From a virus, in the IMG/VR virus record IMGVR_UViG_3300034072_001378, positions 1 to 64,000 of that record: DNA of 64,000 nt; one strand, 5' to 3'. A program made the translations under genes and the position numbers. The notes beneath the pieces were generated by a model. It saw nothing but the letters and a program-made list of their open reading frames with translations. It had not been told where the DNA came from and made no database searches. Below, one piece after another: positions 57,549-64,000 of the stretch. How positions within the stretch are numbered: the stretch's first letter is position 1; every line of letters starts with the position of its first letter.

Positions 57549-58874
57549 ATGAATGAAAACATTCAAAAATTATTAGAAAGCACTAAATATGCTCCATTAA
57601 ATGGTTCAGATAAAAATGCTATGAATTTACTTTTAGAAAATGCTCAAAGAGATTTAGATGCATTAATTAACGAAGGTACATTAGCAGGTGATGTTGCACA
57701 GTTTACGCCAATTTTAATGCCAATGGTAAGAAGAGTTTACCCAACTTTAATTGCTAATGAATTATTAGGTATCCAACCAATGACTATGCCAACTGGGTTT
57801 ATTTATGCATTAACTAACCAATATATTGGTACAAATAATAACAATGCTACACCAAATTCAAATGCTATTATTGTTGAATTAGATGGTCCTACAACTGTTG
57901 TTGAAGGTGCTACAGTATTTACTGATGCTAAAGTATTATATGTTGAAGGAAACAAAGTTCTTATTAATTTAGGTGCTACTCCAGTTGCAGTAGGTGATGC
58001 TATTGAAGTTGGTGTTTTAGTTACTGGAAAATATACAAATGAAGCTTCTTTTAGAAAAATCTTAAAAGGTTACACAGGTACTTACTCTACAGCAGCTGGT
58101 GAACAATTAGGTAAAGACATGAGAGAAATTGGATTTAGTATTTCTAAAAAATCAGTAGAAGCTAAAACAAGAAAATTAAAAGGTCGATATTCTGTTGAAA
58201 TGTACCAAGATTTAAAAGCACAACACGGTTTATTAGCAGATGAAGAAATTATGTCATTAATGTCATATGAAATTCAAGCTGAAATTGATAGAGAAGTTGT
58301 TGATTTTGTTAATGCTAATAGTACAATTTTAGCTGATACTGCTTTCACTGCTGATTCAACAGATGGGACAGGAAGATGGGAAATTGAAAAATACAGAAGA
58401 GAAGTTATTAGAATTTCTAAAGAAGCTGCTCAAATCGGTATTGATACAAAAAGAGGTCAAGGTAATACATTATTAGTTTCTCCAAAAGTTGCTACAATGT
58501 TAGAACAAGTTGGAAAATTCAAAGTTGCAGAAGTTAACGGACCTGATGGTGTTAAATCTCCTATTTCTGGTGGAGTTGCTGGTATTTTTGATGGAAGATT
58601 TAAGGTAATTGTAGACCAATATGCTACTTCAGATTATGCAACTGTATTATATAAAGGAGCAGATCGAAGAGATGCAATGGGCTTCTTTGCTCCATATGTA
58701 CCTTTATCATTCCAAAAGGTAACAAACACTGATTCTGGTCAACCAGCAATCATAGCGGCTACTAGATATGCTTTAGATACAATCCCAGGAGTTGAATCTT
58801 CAATCTCTAATGATAGAGCTAAAACATACTCAAGATCGTTTGGAATTGATTTTGCCAATACAATTCTTAACTAA
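57549..58874 (+). CDS. 23: Major capsid protein gp23
   Basis: 441 residues (T4: 521). T4-type capsid blocks: P-M-V-R-R-V-Y-P-T-L-I-A-N-E-L-L-G-I-Q-P, A-L-T-N-Q-Y, Y-S-V-E-M-Y-Q-D-L-K-A-Q-H-G-L and D-F-V-N-A-N-S. Likely gp21 cut after I40-N-E42, removing a 42-residue propeptide (65 in T4). Strong AAGGAGATTT ribosome site. No separate vertex gene 24 follows. Confidence 0.95.
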   Translation: MNENIQKLLESTKYAPLNGSDKNAMNLLLENAQRDLDALINEGTLAGDVAQFTPILMPMVRRVYPTLIANELLGIQPMTMPTGFIYALTNQYIGTNNNNATPNSNAIIVELDGPTTVVEGATVFTDAKVLYVEGNKVLINLGATPVAVGDAIEVGVLVTGKYTNEASFRKILKGYTGTYSTAAGEQLGKDMREIGFSISKKSVEAKTRKLKGRYSVEMYQDLKAQHGLLADEEIMSLMSYEIQAEIDREVVDFVNANSTILADTAFTADSTDGTGRWEIEKYRREVIRISKEAAQIGIDTKRGQGNTLLVSPKVATMLEQVGKFKVAEVNGPDGVKSPISGGVAGIFDGRFKVIVDQYATSDYATVLYKGADRRDAMGFFAPYVPLSFQKVTNTDSGQPAIIAATRYALDTIPGVESSISNDRAKTYSRSFGIDFANTILN

Positions 58875-58875
58875 T

Positions 58876-58905
58876 TTTAAACTAGGAAATATTTCCTAGT
58901 TTAAA
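58876..58905. terminator. Bidirectional terminator, perfect 30-bp palindrome
   Basis: TTTAAACTAGGAAAT followed by its exact complement. It lies between gene 23 and the convergent - strand cluster, so it can end transcription from both sides. Confidence 0.85.
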
Positions 58906-58999
58906 TTACTTTCAAAACTTCTTAAAATCACAAAATCTGTTAAATCTAAAGATTTATAAATTTTATTTTGTATATATTCAGAAAGCAAATACACTTCAT
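58896..58999 (-). pseudogene. Small - strand ORF with a one-base frameshift
   Basis: ATG at 58999 after AAAGGTACCAAA, but its own frame lacks protein character. One more A after ATGAA would open V-Y-L-L-S-E-Y-I-Q-N-K-I ... R-S-F-E-S-N-L-N, ending at TAG inside the terminator palindrome. Low certainty. Confidence 0.35.
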
Positions 59000-59011
59000 T
59001 TTGGTACCTTT

Positions 59012-59182
59012 CTATTTAAAAATAATTTCAATAAATTCAGGAGATGTTTCAGGTAAATAAATATTCCATTCACTATAACTTATAACACCATCATAATAAA
59101 GAAGAAAATCTATTTCAGTCTCATCTTTAGCACCTTGTTCTCTCATTTCTTTAGTTAAGTTTTCTAATTCGATTAAATTCAT
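59012..59182 (-). CDS. Unrecognised 56-residue acidic protein
   Basis: Starts in an ATGA-type overlap with the upstream 59179 gene and follows GGATATAAA. Contains FLLYYDGVISYSEWNIYLPET. No family recognised. Confidence 0.6.
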   Translation of the reverse strand: MNLIELENLTKEMREQGAKDETEIDFLLYYDGVISYSEWNIYLPETSPEFIEIIFK

Positions 59183-59370
59183 TTTATATCCTCATATTTC
59201 ACATCTTGTGCTTCATATGATTTACATTCTACATTGTGCCCATCTTGATTATTAATAGTAAAAGCTCCACTAAATGTATTAAAAAATACAACTTTATACC
59301 ATTCACCTTTTTTTAAATTACTTCTTTCATCGCCATTAAACTTAATCCATTTTGGTTTTTGTTGTTCCAT
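59179..59370 (-). CDS. Unrecognised 63-residue protein
   Basis: First gene of a - strand operon with an AAAGGATATAAA leader. Beta-rich small domain (KKGEWYKVVFFN). No family recognised. Confidence 0.65.
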   Translation of the reverse strand: MEQQKPKWIKFNGDERSNLKKGEWYKVVFFNTFSGAFTINNQDGHNVECKSYEAQDVKYEDIK

Positions 59371-59396
59371 TTTATATCCTTTAATTTATATAATTT

Positions 59397-59425
59397 ATTA
59401 TATACAAAAGAATATTAAAGTTATA
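59397..59425 (-). promoter_or_regulatory. Middle-type promoter (- strand)
   Basis: Reverse complement reads TATAAC, 17 bases, TATAAT with TTTTGTA. Drives the 59370 to 58896 operon. Confidence 0.8.
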
Positions 59426-59432
59426 TTAAAAA

Positions 59433-59825
59433 TTAATTTGATAGAACTCTATTTTTCAGATTGTTCATTGCAATTTTTCTTTCATTATTTTCTAATGACC
59501 ATTTATCAGAATCAATAAATTTAATAAATGTGTTTTTACCTCTATCATTTATTTTTGCATTATATTCACACATAATATGCGCTAGTGCTTGAATATATAC
59601 ACTTTGAATAAACCCAGGATTTAAATGCTCATTGTAATTATAATTTTTTAAAGATTCATATAATAAATCTTGATTATTTTCTAATAAAACTCTAATTGTA
59701 TTATCATCTTGAATGAGTTTACCAAAATCATCATACCTAATATTTAAAATATCAAAAATAAAATCTTGCAAATCCATACCATCATCACCATCTAGTGGCC
59801 CATACTCAAACCATCCCATTTTCAC
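59433..59825 (-). CDS. Unrecognised 130-residue protein
   Basis: N-terminal MGWFEYGPLDGDDGMD loop rich in aspartate, then helical. Its start overlaps the stop of the upstream 59822 gene by four bases. No clear match, but the start resembles small proteins of other T4-like phages. Confidence 0.65.
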   Translation of the reverse strand: MKMGWFEYGPLDGDDGMDLQDFIFDILNIRYDDFGKLIQDDNTIRVLLENNQDLLYESLKNYNYNEHLNPGFIQSVYIQALAHIMCEYNAKINDRGKNTFIKFIDSDKWSLENNERKIAMNNLKNRVLSN

Positions 59826-60016
59826 CCCTTTATAAAAATATAAGATATTTTACCAGTTGTTGAAAATTTCATATTATCGAACATGTTATATTCAAATTCA
59901 CTTTCAAGCCCACCAGCACCACCAAGCATTTTATCTGTAAAAATCATAATATATGGTAGTGTTATTATAAACCATGTCCATTCTAATGTTTCTTGTAATA
60001 TTTCTTTTAATTTCAT
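59822..60016 (-). CDS. 64-residue protein with hydrophobic segment
   Basis: Hydrophobic stretch WFIITLPYIMIF near residues 15-26 may be a short membrane helix. Overlaps both neighbours by four bases. Confidence 0.6.
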   Translation of the reverse strand: MKLKEILQETLEWTWFIITLPYIMIFTDKMLGGAGGLESEFEYNMFDNMKFSTTGKISYIFIKG

Positions 60017-60225
60017 TTAATAAACCCTTGTATTTTTGCTTTTTCTTCTGTATCTAATTCACAATTATAAATATCTATTCTAATATTTTCTGCAATATTT
60101 TCTTTTGTTTGTGTTCCAACAAAAGATTCATCCTCATTTTCATAAAATTCCCATTGTTCTAAAATATACTTTTTAAGATATGGAAATTCTTCAATTAATT
60201 GTTGTTTATATGATTTTCTTGCCAT
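60013..60225 (-). CDS. Unrecognised 70-residue protein
   Basis: Acidic, helical. Coupled with the 59822 gene by overlap. Confidence 0.6.
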   Translation of the reverse strand: MARKSYKQQLIEEFPYLKKYILEQWEFYENEDESFVGTQTKENIAENIRIDIYNCELDTEEKAKIQGFIK

Positions 60226-60226
60226 T

Positions 60227-60604
60227 TTAATTTTCCCTTATTAATTTATTAAATTTTATTTCTGCCAAATCTCTTGCTCCCGCAATAAAACTATCAATTT
60301 TTTCATTATTAATAAAAATATCCCAAGAATAAATATCATCCCACAATTTAATCTTTTTTAATTGTGTTATATTCCCATTTTTTGATACTTCGCATAAATC
60401 TATACCATTGTATTGTTTATATTCTAATATTGCGTTATTTAATTGATGTTCTAAATCTTCGTCTATATGAACATTATAAGAATTAAATATTTCTGCAATA
60501 TTTTTTGATTCAAATATTGATTTTAATGTTATATTTATTAATTCATCGTCTTGTTCACAGTATAAGTATACTATATTTTTATAATGATTTGCATAAACTC
60601 TCAT
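60227..60604 (-). CDS. Unrecognised 125-residue protein
   Basis: First gene behind the 60631 promoter. The C-terminal ARDLAEIKFNKLI segment and strand-rich centre are typical of small phage proteins. No function known. Confidence 0.65.
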   Translation of the reverse strand: MRVYANHYKNIVYLYCEQDDELINITLKSIFESKNIAEIFNSYNVHIDEDLEHQLNNAILEYKQYNGIDLCEVSKNGNITQLKKIKLWDDIYSWDIFINNEKIDSFIAGARDLAEIKFNKLIREN

Positions 60605-60630
60605 TTTATATCCTTTAATTTATATAATTT

Positions 60631-60659
60631 ATTATATACAAAAGAATATTAAAGCTAAA
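60631..60659 (-). promoter_or_regulatory. Middle-type promoter (- strand)
   Basis: Reverse complement reads TTTAGC, 17 bases, TATAAT with TTTTGTA. It overlaps the stop of the 60655 gene. Confidence 0.8.
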
Positions 60660-61404
60660 TTAAATATCCAAATTCATTAAATAAATGTGCTCTAATAAAA
60701 TATTTTTTACTATCTATTTCTCTATATATAAAGTCTATATATTTTTTAGTTATATTTCCTATTTCTGTTTCAATTTCAAGTAATCTTACTGCGTCAATTT
60801 GTTTATCTTCTAAAGATTCTCTTAAATTATTCATTTTATATTCATAAGCACTTAAATTAGTTGATGATAAATCACATTCTCCTGCTTTAATATTCTTTAA
60901 AAATCTTAAATCTAAATTAAAAATATGTTCATTATTCATAATTGCTTCTGCAAAATATAAACCTCTTATAAAATGACTTGCTGTTTTAGGATTATATCTT
61001 TTTCTAATTGTTTTTAAATCTCTTTTTGCCATTCCTAAATATGATTTTATGATTTTAGTGTTATAATAATTTAAAGCATCTCTTAGATTAGGAAATTTTT
61101 TCTTGAATTCATTTGATTGAAGAACTTCATAATTAATTGTACTATCACCAGTAATAATATTCAAACAAAATTGTTCAAGTGATGTAAAAATATAATTAAT
61201 ATTATTATTTTCATCATTATATTGAAGTTGATGATGTGAATTTAATGTTCCTCTATTAAATACAGAATCAATATAAATAATTAATATATCTTTATCAGAA
61301 TTTTCATTTTGTAAATTATACATATATGAACCAACTTCAATTTCAAATATCTTATTTTGCATTAATTCATTAAATAATTTTTTATTTTTAAAGTGTATAT
61401 TCAT
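60655..61404 (-). CDS. Nucleotidyltransferase-fold protein, 249 residues
   Basis: V-G-S-Y-M-Y near 25-30, followed after a loop by D-K-D-I-L-I-I-Y, the G-S ... D-x-D nucleotidyltransferase signature. Helical C-terminal part with FIRGLYFAEAI. Resembles the predicted nucleotidyltransferases common in phages. A separate family from the CCA enzyme and the 16103 protein. Substrate unknown. Confidence 0.7.
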   Translation of the reverse strand: MNIHFKNKKLFNELMQNKIFEIEVGSYMYNLQNENSDKDILIIYIDSVFNRGTLNSHHQLQYNDENNNINYIFTSLEQFCLNIITGDSTINYEVLQSNEFKKKFPNLRDALNYYNTKIIKSYLGMAKRDLKTIRKRYNPKTASHFIRGLYFAEAIMNNEHIFNLDLRFLKNIKAGECDLSSTNLSAYEYKMNNLRESLEDKQIDAVRLLEIETEIGNITKKYIDFIYREIDSKKYFIRAHLFNEFGYLI

Positions 61405-61550
61405 TTTGATTTCTTAAGTTCTTTTAATTCTTTTATTGCTTCGGTTATTAATTTTTTATCAATAATAACTTCTTCGGTAGTTGAAGAATACTTAACAAAA
61501 TTAAAGTTTTCTTTCTTTAGCTCAGTTAAAATATATAATGCTTTTTTCAT
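61401..61550 (-). CDS. Unrecognised 49-residue basic protein
   Basis: AAAGGAATAAAA leader. Overlaps the nucleotidyltransferase start by four bases. Helical and lysine-rich. Possible small partner of it. Confidence 0.6.
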   Translation of the reverse strand: MKKALYILTELKKENFNFVKYSSTTEEVIIDKKLITEAIKELKELKKSK

Positions 61551-61560
61551 TTTTATTCCT

Positions 61561-62067
61561 TTAAAATTTTATATTTTTATATGATTTATTTGCTAAAATT
61601 GTATCTTTATGAAATTTCATTCCTAATTTTTTACACATATTTTTAGCAAAATTATCTGCGTCTTTTTCAAGAATTTTATCTTCGTGAATTTCTACACCTT
61701 TATCTTTTATATATGAATTTCTATAAAAATCTTTCATATGTGTTTGCTGATACCAATGTCTCATTTCGTGAAATAAATAATATGGTACTTGTAACTCGTG
61801 TTTTTTATACATAAGTATAAAACAAGTTTCAATATCAGGCATCTCATATACACATGTGCCTCCTGCATTTTTAAAAAATTCTTTTGTTTTCTTAAATGTG
61901 TGATAATATTCATATTTTCTAAAATAGTACCAAGTTAAAATTAAACCAATAAAATTATAAGGTAATATAATCAAGGGTTTATCATACGTTCTATAGATAT
62001 CTGGCATTTGTGAAATAAAATAATTTATTGTCTTATTTCTAGTTAATGTAAAATTTATTATTTTCAT
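61561..62067 (-). CDS. HExxH metallopeptidase-like protein (third zincin)
   Basis: 168 residues. H100-E-M-R-H104-W-Y-Q-Q, with E-K-D-A-D-N-F-A about 40 residues later as possible third ligand helix. No capsid-targeting leader and a middle-type operon, so unlike the two HExxH proteins of the virion block. Function unknown. Confidence 0.7.
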   Translation of the reverse strand: MKIINFTLTRNKTINYFISQMPDIYRTYDKPLIILPYNFIGLILTWYYFRKYEYYHTFKKTKEFFKNAGGTCVYEMPDIETCFILMYKKHELQVPYYLFHEMRHWYQQTHMKDFYRNSYIKDKGVEIHEDKILEKDADNFAKNMCKKLGMKFHKDTILANKSYKNIKF

Positions 62068-62200
62068 TTTTTCTAATCTTTAATATTTTATATTCATTTG
62101 ATTTTAAATGCTTTAGTAAATTAACCGCATTTTGTGTTTTTGTTACAAATATATTAATTTCGTTATCTTTCTGTGTATAAATTGTATGTGTATTTAGCAT
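62039..62200 (-). CDS. Unrecognised 53-residue basic protein
   Basis: ATG after AAGGAAATAAA, overlaps the downstream HExxH gene by 29 bases. Mixed helix, no motif. Confidence 0.55.
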   Translation of the reverse strand: MLNTHTIYTQKDNEINIFVTKTQNAVNLLKHLKSNEYKILKIRKNENNKFYIN

Positions 62201-62209
62201 TTTATTTCC

Positions 62210-62554
62210 TTAAATTTCTAATTTTTCTTCGATTATAAATTCCCTTGATTCACAGAATTGTGATATAAAATCAAATAAATTAAATTTCGAAAGATTAAAA
62301 TATTTAGATTTTATTTCACTATAATTATTTTCTAATTCATTAATTTCTTCTTCTGATCTTCTACATAATTCCCTCGGATAATATTTAGCATCCAATTTAG
62401 CATATAGCTTTTTCATATCTAAGAAGAAACTTTCTATCTCTTCTTCTAAAGCAGGTATTAAATTTTCTAATTTTTCTTTATCTTTTGAAACGCAAACTGT
62501 AGATGTTGAAGAACCGTCATATCCATTATCTTCTAGTATTGTTAAAATTTTCAT
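62210..62554 (-). CDS. Unrecognised 114-residue protein
   Basis: Begins with MKILTILEDNGYDGSSTSTVCVSKDKE, a pattern like a small regulatory-type domain, then a long glutamate-rich helix pair. First gene behind the 62580 promoter. Confidence 0.65.
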   Translation of the reverse strand: MKILTILEDNGYDGSSTSTVCVSKDKEKLENLIPALEEEIESFFLDMKKLYAKLDAKYYPRELCRRSEEEINELENNYSEIKSKYFNLSKFNLFDFISQFCESREFIIEEKLEI

Positions 62555-62579
62555 TTTATTTCCTTTTATTTTAATAAAT

Positions 62580-62608
62580 AATTATATACTAAAGAATATT
62601 AAAGTTAA
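62580..62608 (-). promoter_or_regulatory. Middle-type promoter (- strand)
   Basis: Reverse complement reads TTTAAC, 17 bases, TATAAT preceded by TTAGTA. Confidence 0.8.
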
Positions 62609-62853
62609 ATTAAATTACTAAAATAGTTCTTATTTTCATTAAATATTTCTATTATTTGATCTTTTGTTAAAGTATATTCAGTAAATGTATTTATTCTATA
62701 ATTTGCAATATGAATTAATGTGTTGGATTTTATTTTAAAATTATTGCACTCTAATATATCTAGAAAAATTAAGCATATTGTTTTCTTCATTATTTCTAAA
62801 TTTGAATTAATTAAATTATTTTTATTTTCTTTTAGTATTATATATTTTTGCAT
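62605..62853 (-). CDS. Unrecognised 82-residue protein
   Basis: Start taken at ATG 62853 directly after the upstream stop. A longer fr­ame to 62913 would run inside that gene. No ribosome site, so likely coupled. No motif. Confidence 0.55.
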   Translation of the reverse strand: MQKYIILKENKNNLINSNLEIMKKTICLIFLDILECNNFKIKSNTLIHIANYRINTFTEYTLTKDQIIEIFNENKNYFSNLI

Positions 62854-62854
62854 A

Positions 62855-63433
62855 TTAATACCAATGTTTATATTTAAGAACATTATTAATAGTATTTTGA
62901 TTATATTCTTCATTTAAAATTGTTTTAATTGCTTTAACTATATTATATTTTGATTTTAAACTTCTAGCTCTTGGTAATTTCATAATCAATTTTTCAAAAT
63001 GATGACTATAAGGCAAATATCTATGAATATTTTTAATACAACTTGGGATAGCTATAATTGAATCAAATTCATATCTTTTTTCATAATCAATATAATTGTA
63101 TTGTCTCGCATGAAGATTTTGAATCTCTTCATTTAAAATTACATCTGATTCATCTTCGAGAATTATGTATTTTGAATCTTTTAAATAATCACCGTTATAA
63201 TCTGCTCGGTAGAAATATTCTTTATAAAGATTATATTTTGTGTATTCTATATTTGAAATATTAAATTCTCTTTTTAAAATTTTTGTTAAAAGATCATTTT
63301 GTTTATCTGATAAAGTTTGTTTTATTTCAAATTGATTTTTTAAAGATTCAAAAATTTTCTTTTCTGATTCATTTAAAGAACTCAATTCACTTAATGCTAT
63401 ATTGTATTTTTCGATTAAATTTGTGTTATTCAT
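62855..63433 (-). CDS. Unrecognised 192-residue protein
   Basis: Helical acidic N-terminal half and a C-terminal half with HRYLPYSHHFEKLIMKLPRAR. AAAGGAATTAAG leader behind the 63458 promoter. No family recognised. Confidence 0.65.
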   Translation of the reverse strand: MNNTNLIEKYNIALSELSSLNESEKKIFESLKNQFEIKQTLSDKQNDLLTKILKREFNISNIEYTKYNLYKEYFYRADYNGDYLKDSKYIILEDESDVILNEEIQNLHARQYNYIDYEKRYEFDSIIAIPSCIKNIHRYLPYSHHFEKLIMKLPRARSLKSKYNIVKAIKTILNEEYNQNTINNVLKYKHWY

Positions 63434-63457
63434 CTTAATTCCTTTTTAAATTAAATA

Positions 63458-63486
63458 ATTATATACTAAAAATATTTAAAGTTTTA
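63458..63486 (-). promoter_or_regulatory. Middle-type promoter (- strand)
   Basis: Reverse complement reads TAAAAC, 17 bases, TATAAT preceded by TTAGTA. Confidence 0.75.
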
Positions 63487-63499
63487 TTAAAATTTGAAT

Positions 63500-63532
63500 T
63501 TTAAAGAATTTTTTGAACTTAAAATATAAATA
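63500..63532 (+). promoter_or_regulatory. Late promoter with 24-bp element
   Basis: Exact element copy at 63500-63523 (same as 33703 and 33758), one base, then TATAAATA at 63525-63532. Drives the EF-hand membrane protein. Confidence 0.8.
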
Positions 63533-63562
63533 TTATAAAATAATCATAATGAGGTAACAATT

Positions 63563-63868
63563 ATGGGAAAGGATATAAAATTAATGCTAGATGAAAATCA
63601 AGATGGTATAATTTCACAAGATGAACTCACAATAGCAAAAGAGCTTCAAGATTTAAAAGATAAAATGAAAAAAAGTGAAGATCAAAGTAAAATGGCTTGG
63701 ATATCTTTAATAGCAATATTAGTTTTTACTGCATTTTTATTTAGTCCTTATGTTGATGTTACTAGAGTTGATGCAATAAGTGAATTTATTGGTATGTTTT
63801 ATATAACATTGGCTGGAGTTGTTGCGGCATATATGGGAACACAAGCTTGGGCTATGAGAAAATCATAA
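63563..63868 (+). CDS. EF-hand membrane protein, holin-like layout
   Basis: 101 residues. A complete calcium-binding loop D10-x-N12-x-D14-G-I-I-x-x-x-E21, a charged helix, then two membrane helices (about 46-62 and 74-95). Late expression and this topology fit a holin or a virion-associated membrane protein. I recall similar EF-hand membrane proteins in other T4-like phages. Role not proven. Confidence 0.7.
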   Translation: MGKDIKLMLDENQDGIISQDELTIAKELQDLKDKMKKSEDQSKMAWISLIAILVFTAFLFSPYVDVTRVDAISEFIGMFYITLAGVVAAYMGTQAWAMRKS

Positions 63869-63879
63869 AGGAAAAATAA

Positions 63880-64000
63880 ATGAAACTAAAAGACGCTATA
63901 ATAAAAGCATATGATACACATTGGAGTATGATAAATACTTTCACAGTTCAATTTGATTTTCCGTTTAGATTTAATAATTTATTAAAAACAAAATTCGATG
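63880..64000 (+). CDS. N-terminal part of a gene cut by the window end
   Basis: 40 codons are present, MKLKDAIIKAYDTHWSM then NTFTVQFDFPFRFNNLL. Ribosome site AAAGGAAAAATAA. Late operon with the EF-hand gene. It may be a tail or baseplate component (the strand pattern is gp19-like), but too little is visible. Confidence 0.6.
   Translation, partial: MKLKDAIIKAYDTHWSMINTFTVQFDFPFRFNNLLKTKFD

Noticed and set aside
56781-57566. Long - strand open frame opposite gene 22 (261 codons)
   Set aside because: It is the mirror of a glutamate/alanine/lysine-rich helix gene, is serine/phenylalanine-rich, and has no promoter or ribosome site.

Overview
The window is part of the genome of a T4-like contractile-tailed phage with very low G+C. 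The T4-type genes recognised are 46, 47, 31, 16, 13, 14, 4, 20, 18, 19, 21, 22 and 23, together with T4-type late promoters (TATAAATA). The host is probably a low-GC Campylobacterota (epsilonproteobacterial) cell. That is an inference from the base composition, the TGTATATAAT promoters and a Dns-type secreted nuclease typical of Campylobacter prophages. No tRNA, rRNA or CRISPR array was found.

Layout. 0.1-3.7 kb: recombination nuclease genes 46 and 47. 3.7-31.7 kb: about 70 small, tightly packed, mostly unrecognised + strand genes in operons that each start at a 29-bp middle-type promoter. Recognisable members are a short CCA-adding enzyme, two nucleotidyltransferase-fold proteins (one at 16.1 kb, the other at 60.7 kb), a metallo-beta-lactamase-fold protein, a metallophosphatase, PTH2-like proteins, a NYN ribonuclease, a TelA-like protein and the anti-CBASS sponge Acb2. 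31.7-58.9 kb: the virion module, driven by TATAAATA late promoters: co-chaperonin, small terminase, neck proteins, head-completion nuclease, portal, tail sheath, tail tubes, a fibre, prohead protease, scaffold and major capsid protein. The large terminase, gp15 and gp3 were not found here. 58.9-63.4 kb: a - strand cluster of small middle genes. 63.5 kb to the end: return to late + strand genes.

Three things stand out. First, the tail sheath gene (41745-46433) is split into six exons by five group I introns. All five splice sites can be placed exactly, because each has a P1 helix ending in a U.G pair and a terminal intron G, and the spliced product is a normal-length 640-residue sheath protein. 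One intron carries a decayed HNH endonuclease. Second, at least seven proteins between the virion genes start with a leader resembling the T4 capsid-targeting sequence (F-R-E-W-L-x-E), most with an L/I-x-E site for the phage's own gp21 protease. They include two HExxH proteins, a GNAT-like protein and an ADP-ribosyltransferase-like protein, which suggests a set of effectors packaged in the head and injected with the DNA. Third, a 24-bp imperfect inverted repeat occurs about 17 times in both orientations, mostly abutting late promoters, and looks like an undescribed operator. A small hairpin RNA motif with covarying stems is present three times, twice just upstream of the sheath gene and once in its endonuclease-bearing intron.

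Several short genes are broken by single-base changes, three of them at short A or T runs. They may be real or sequencing errors and are marked as such.
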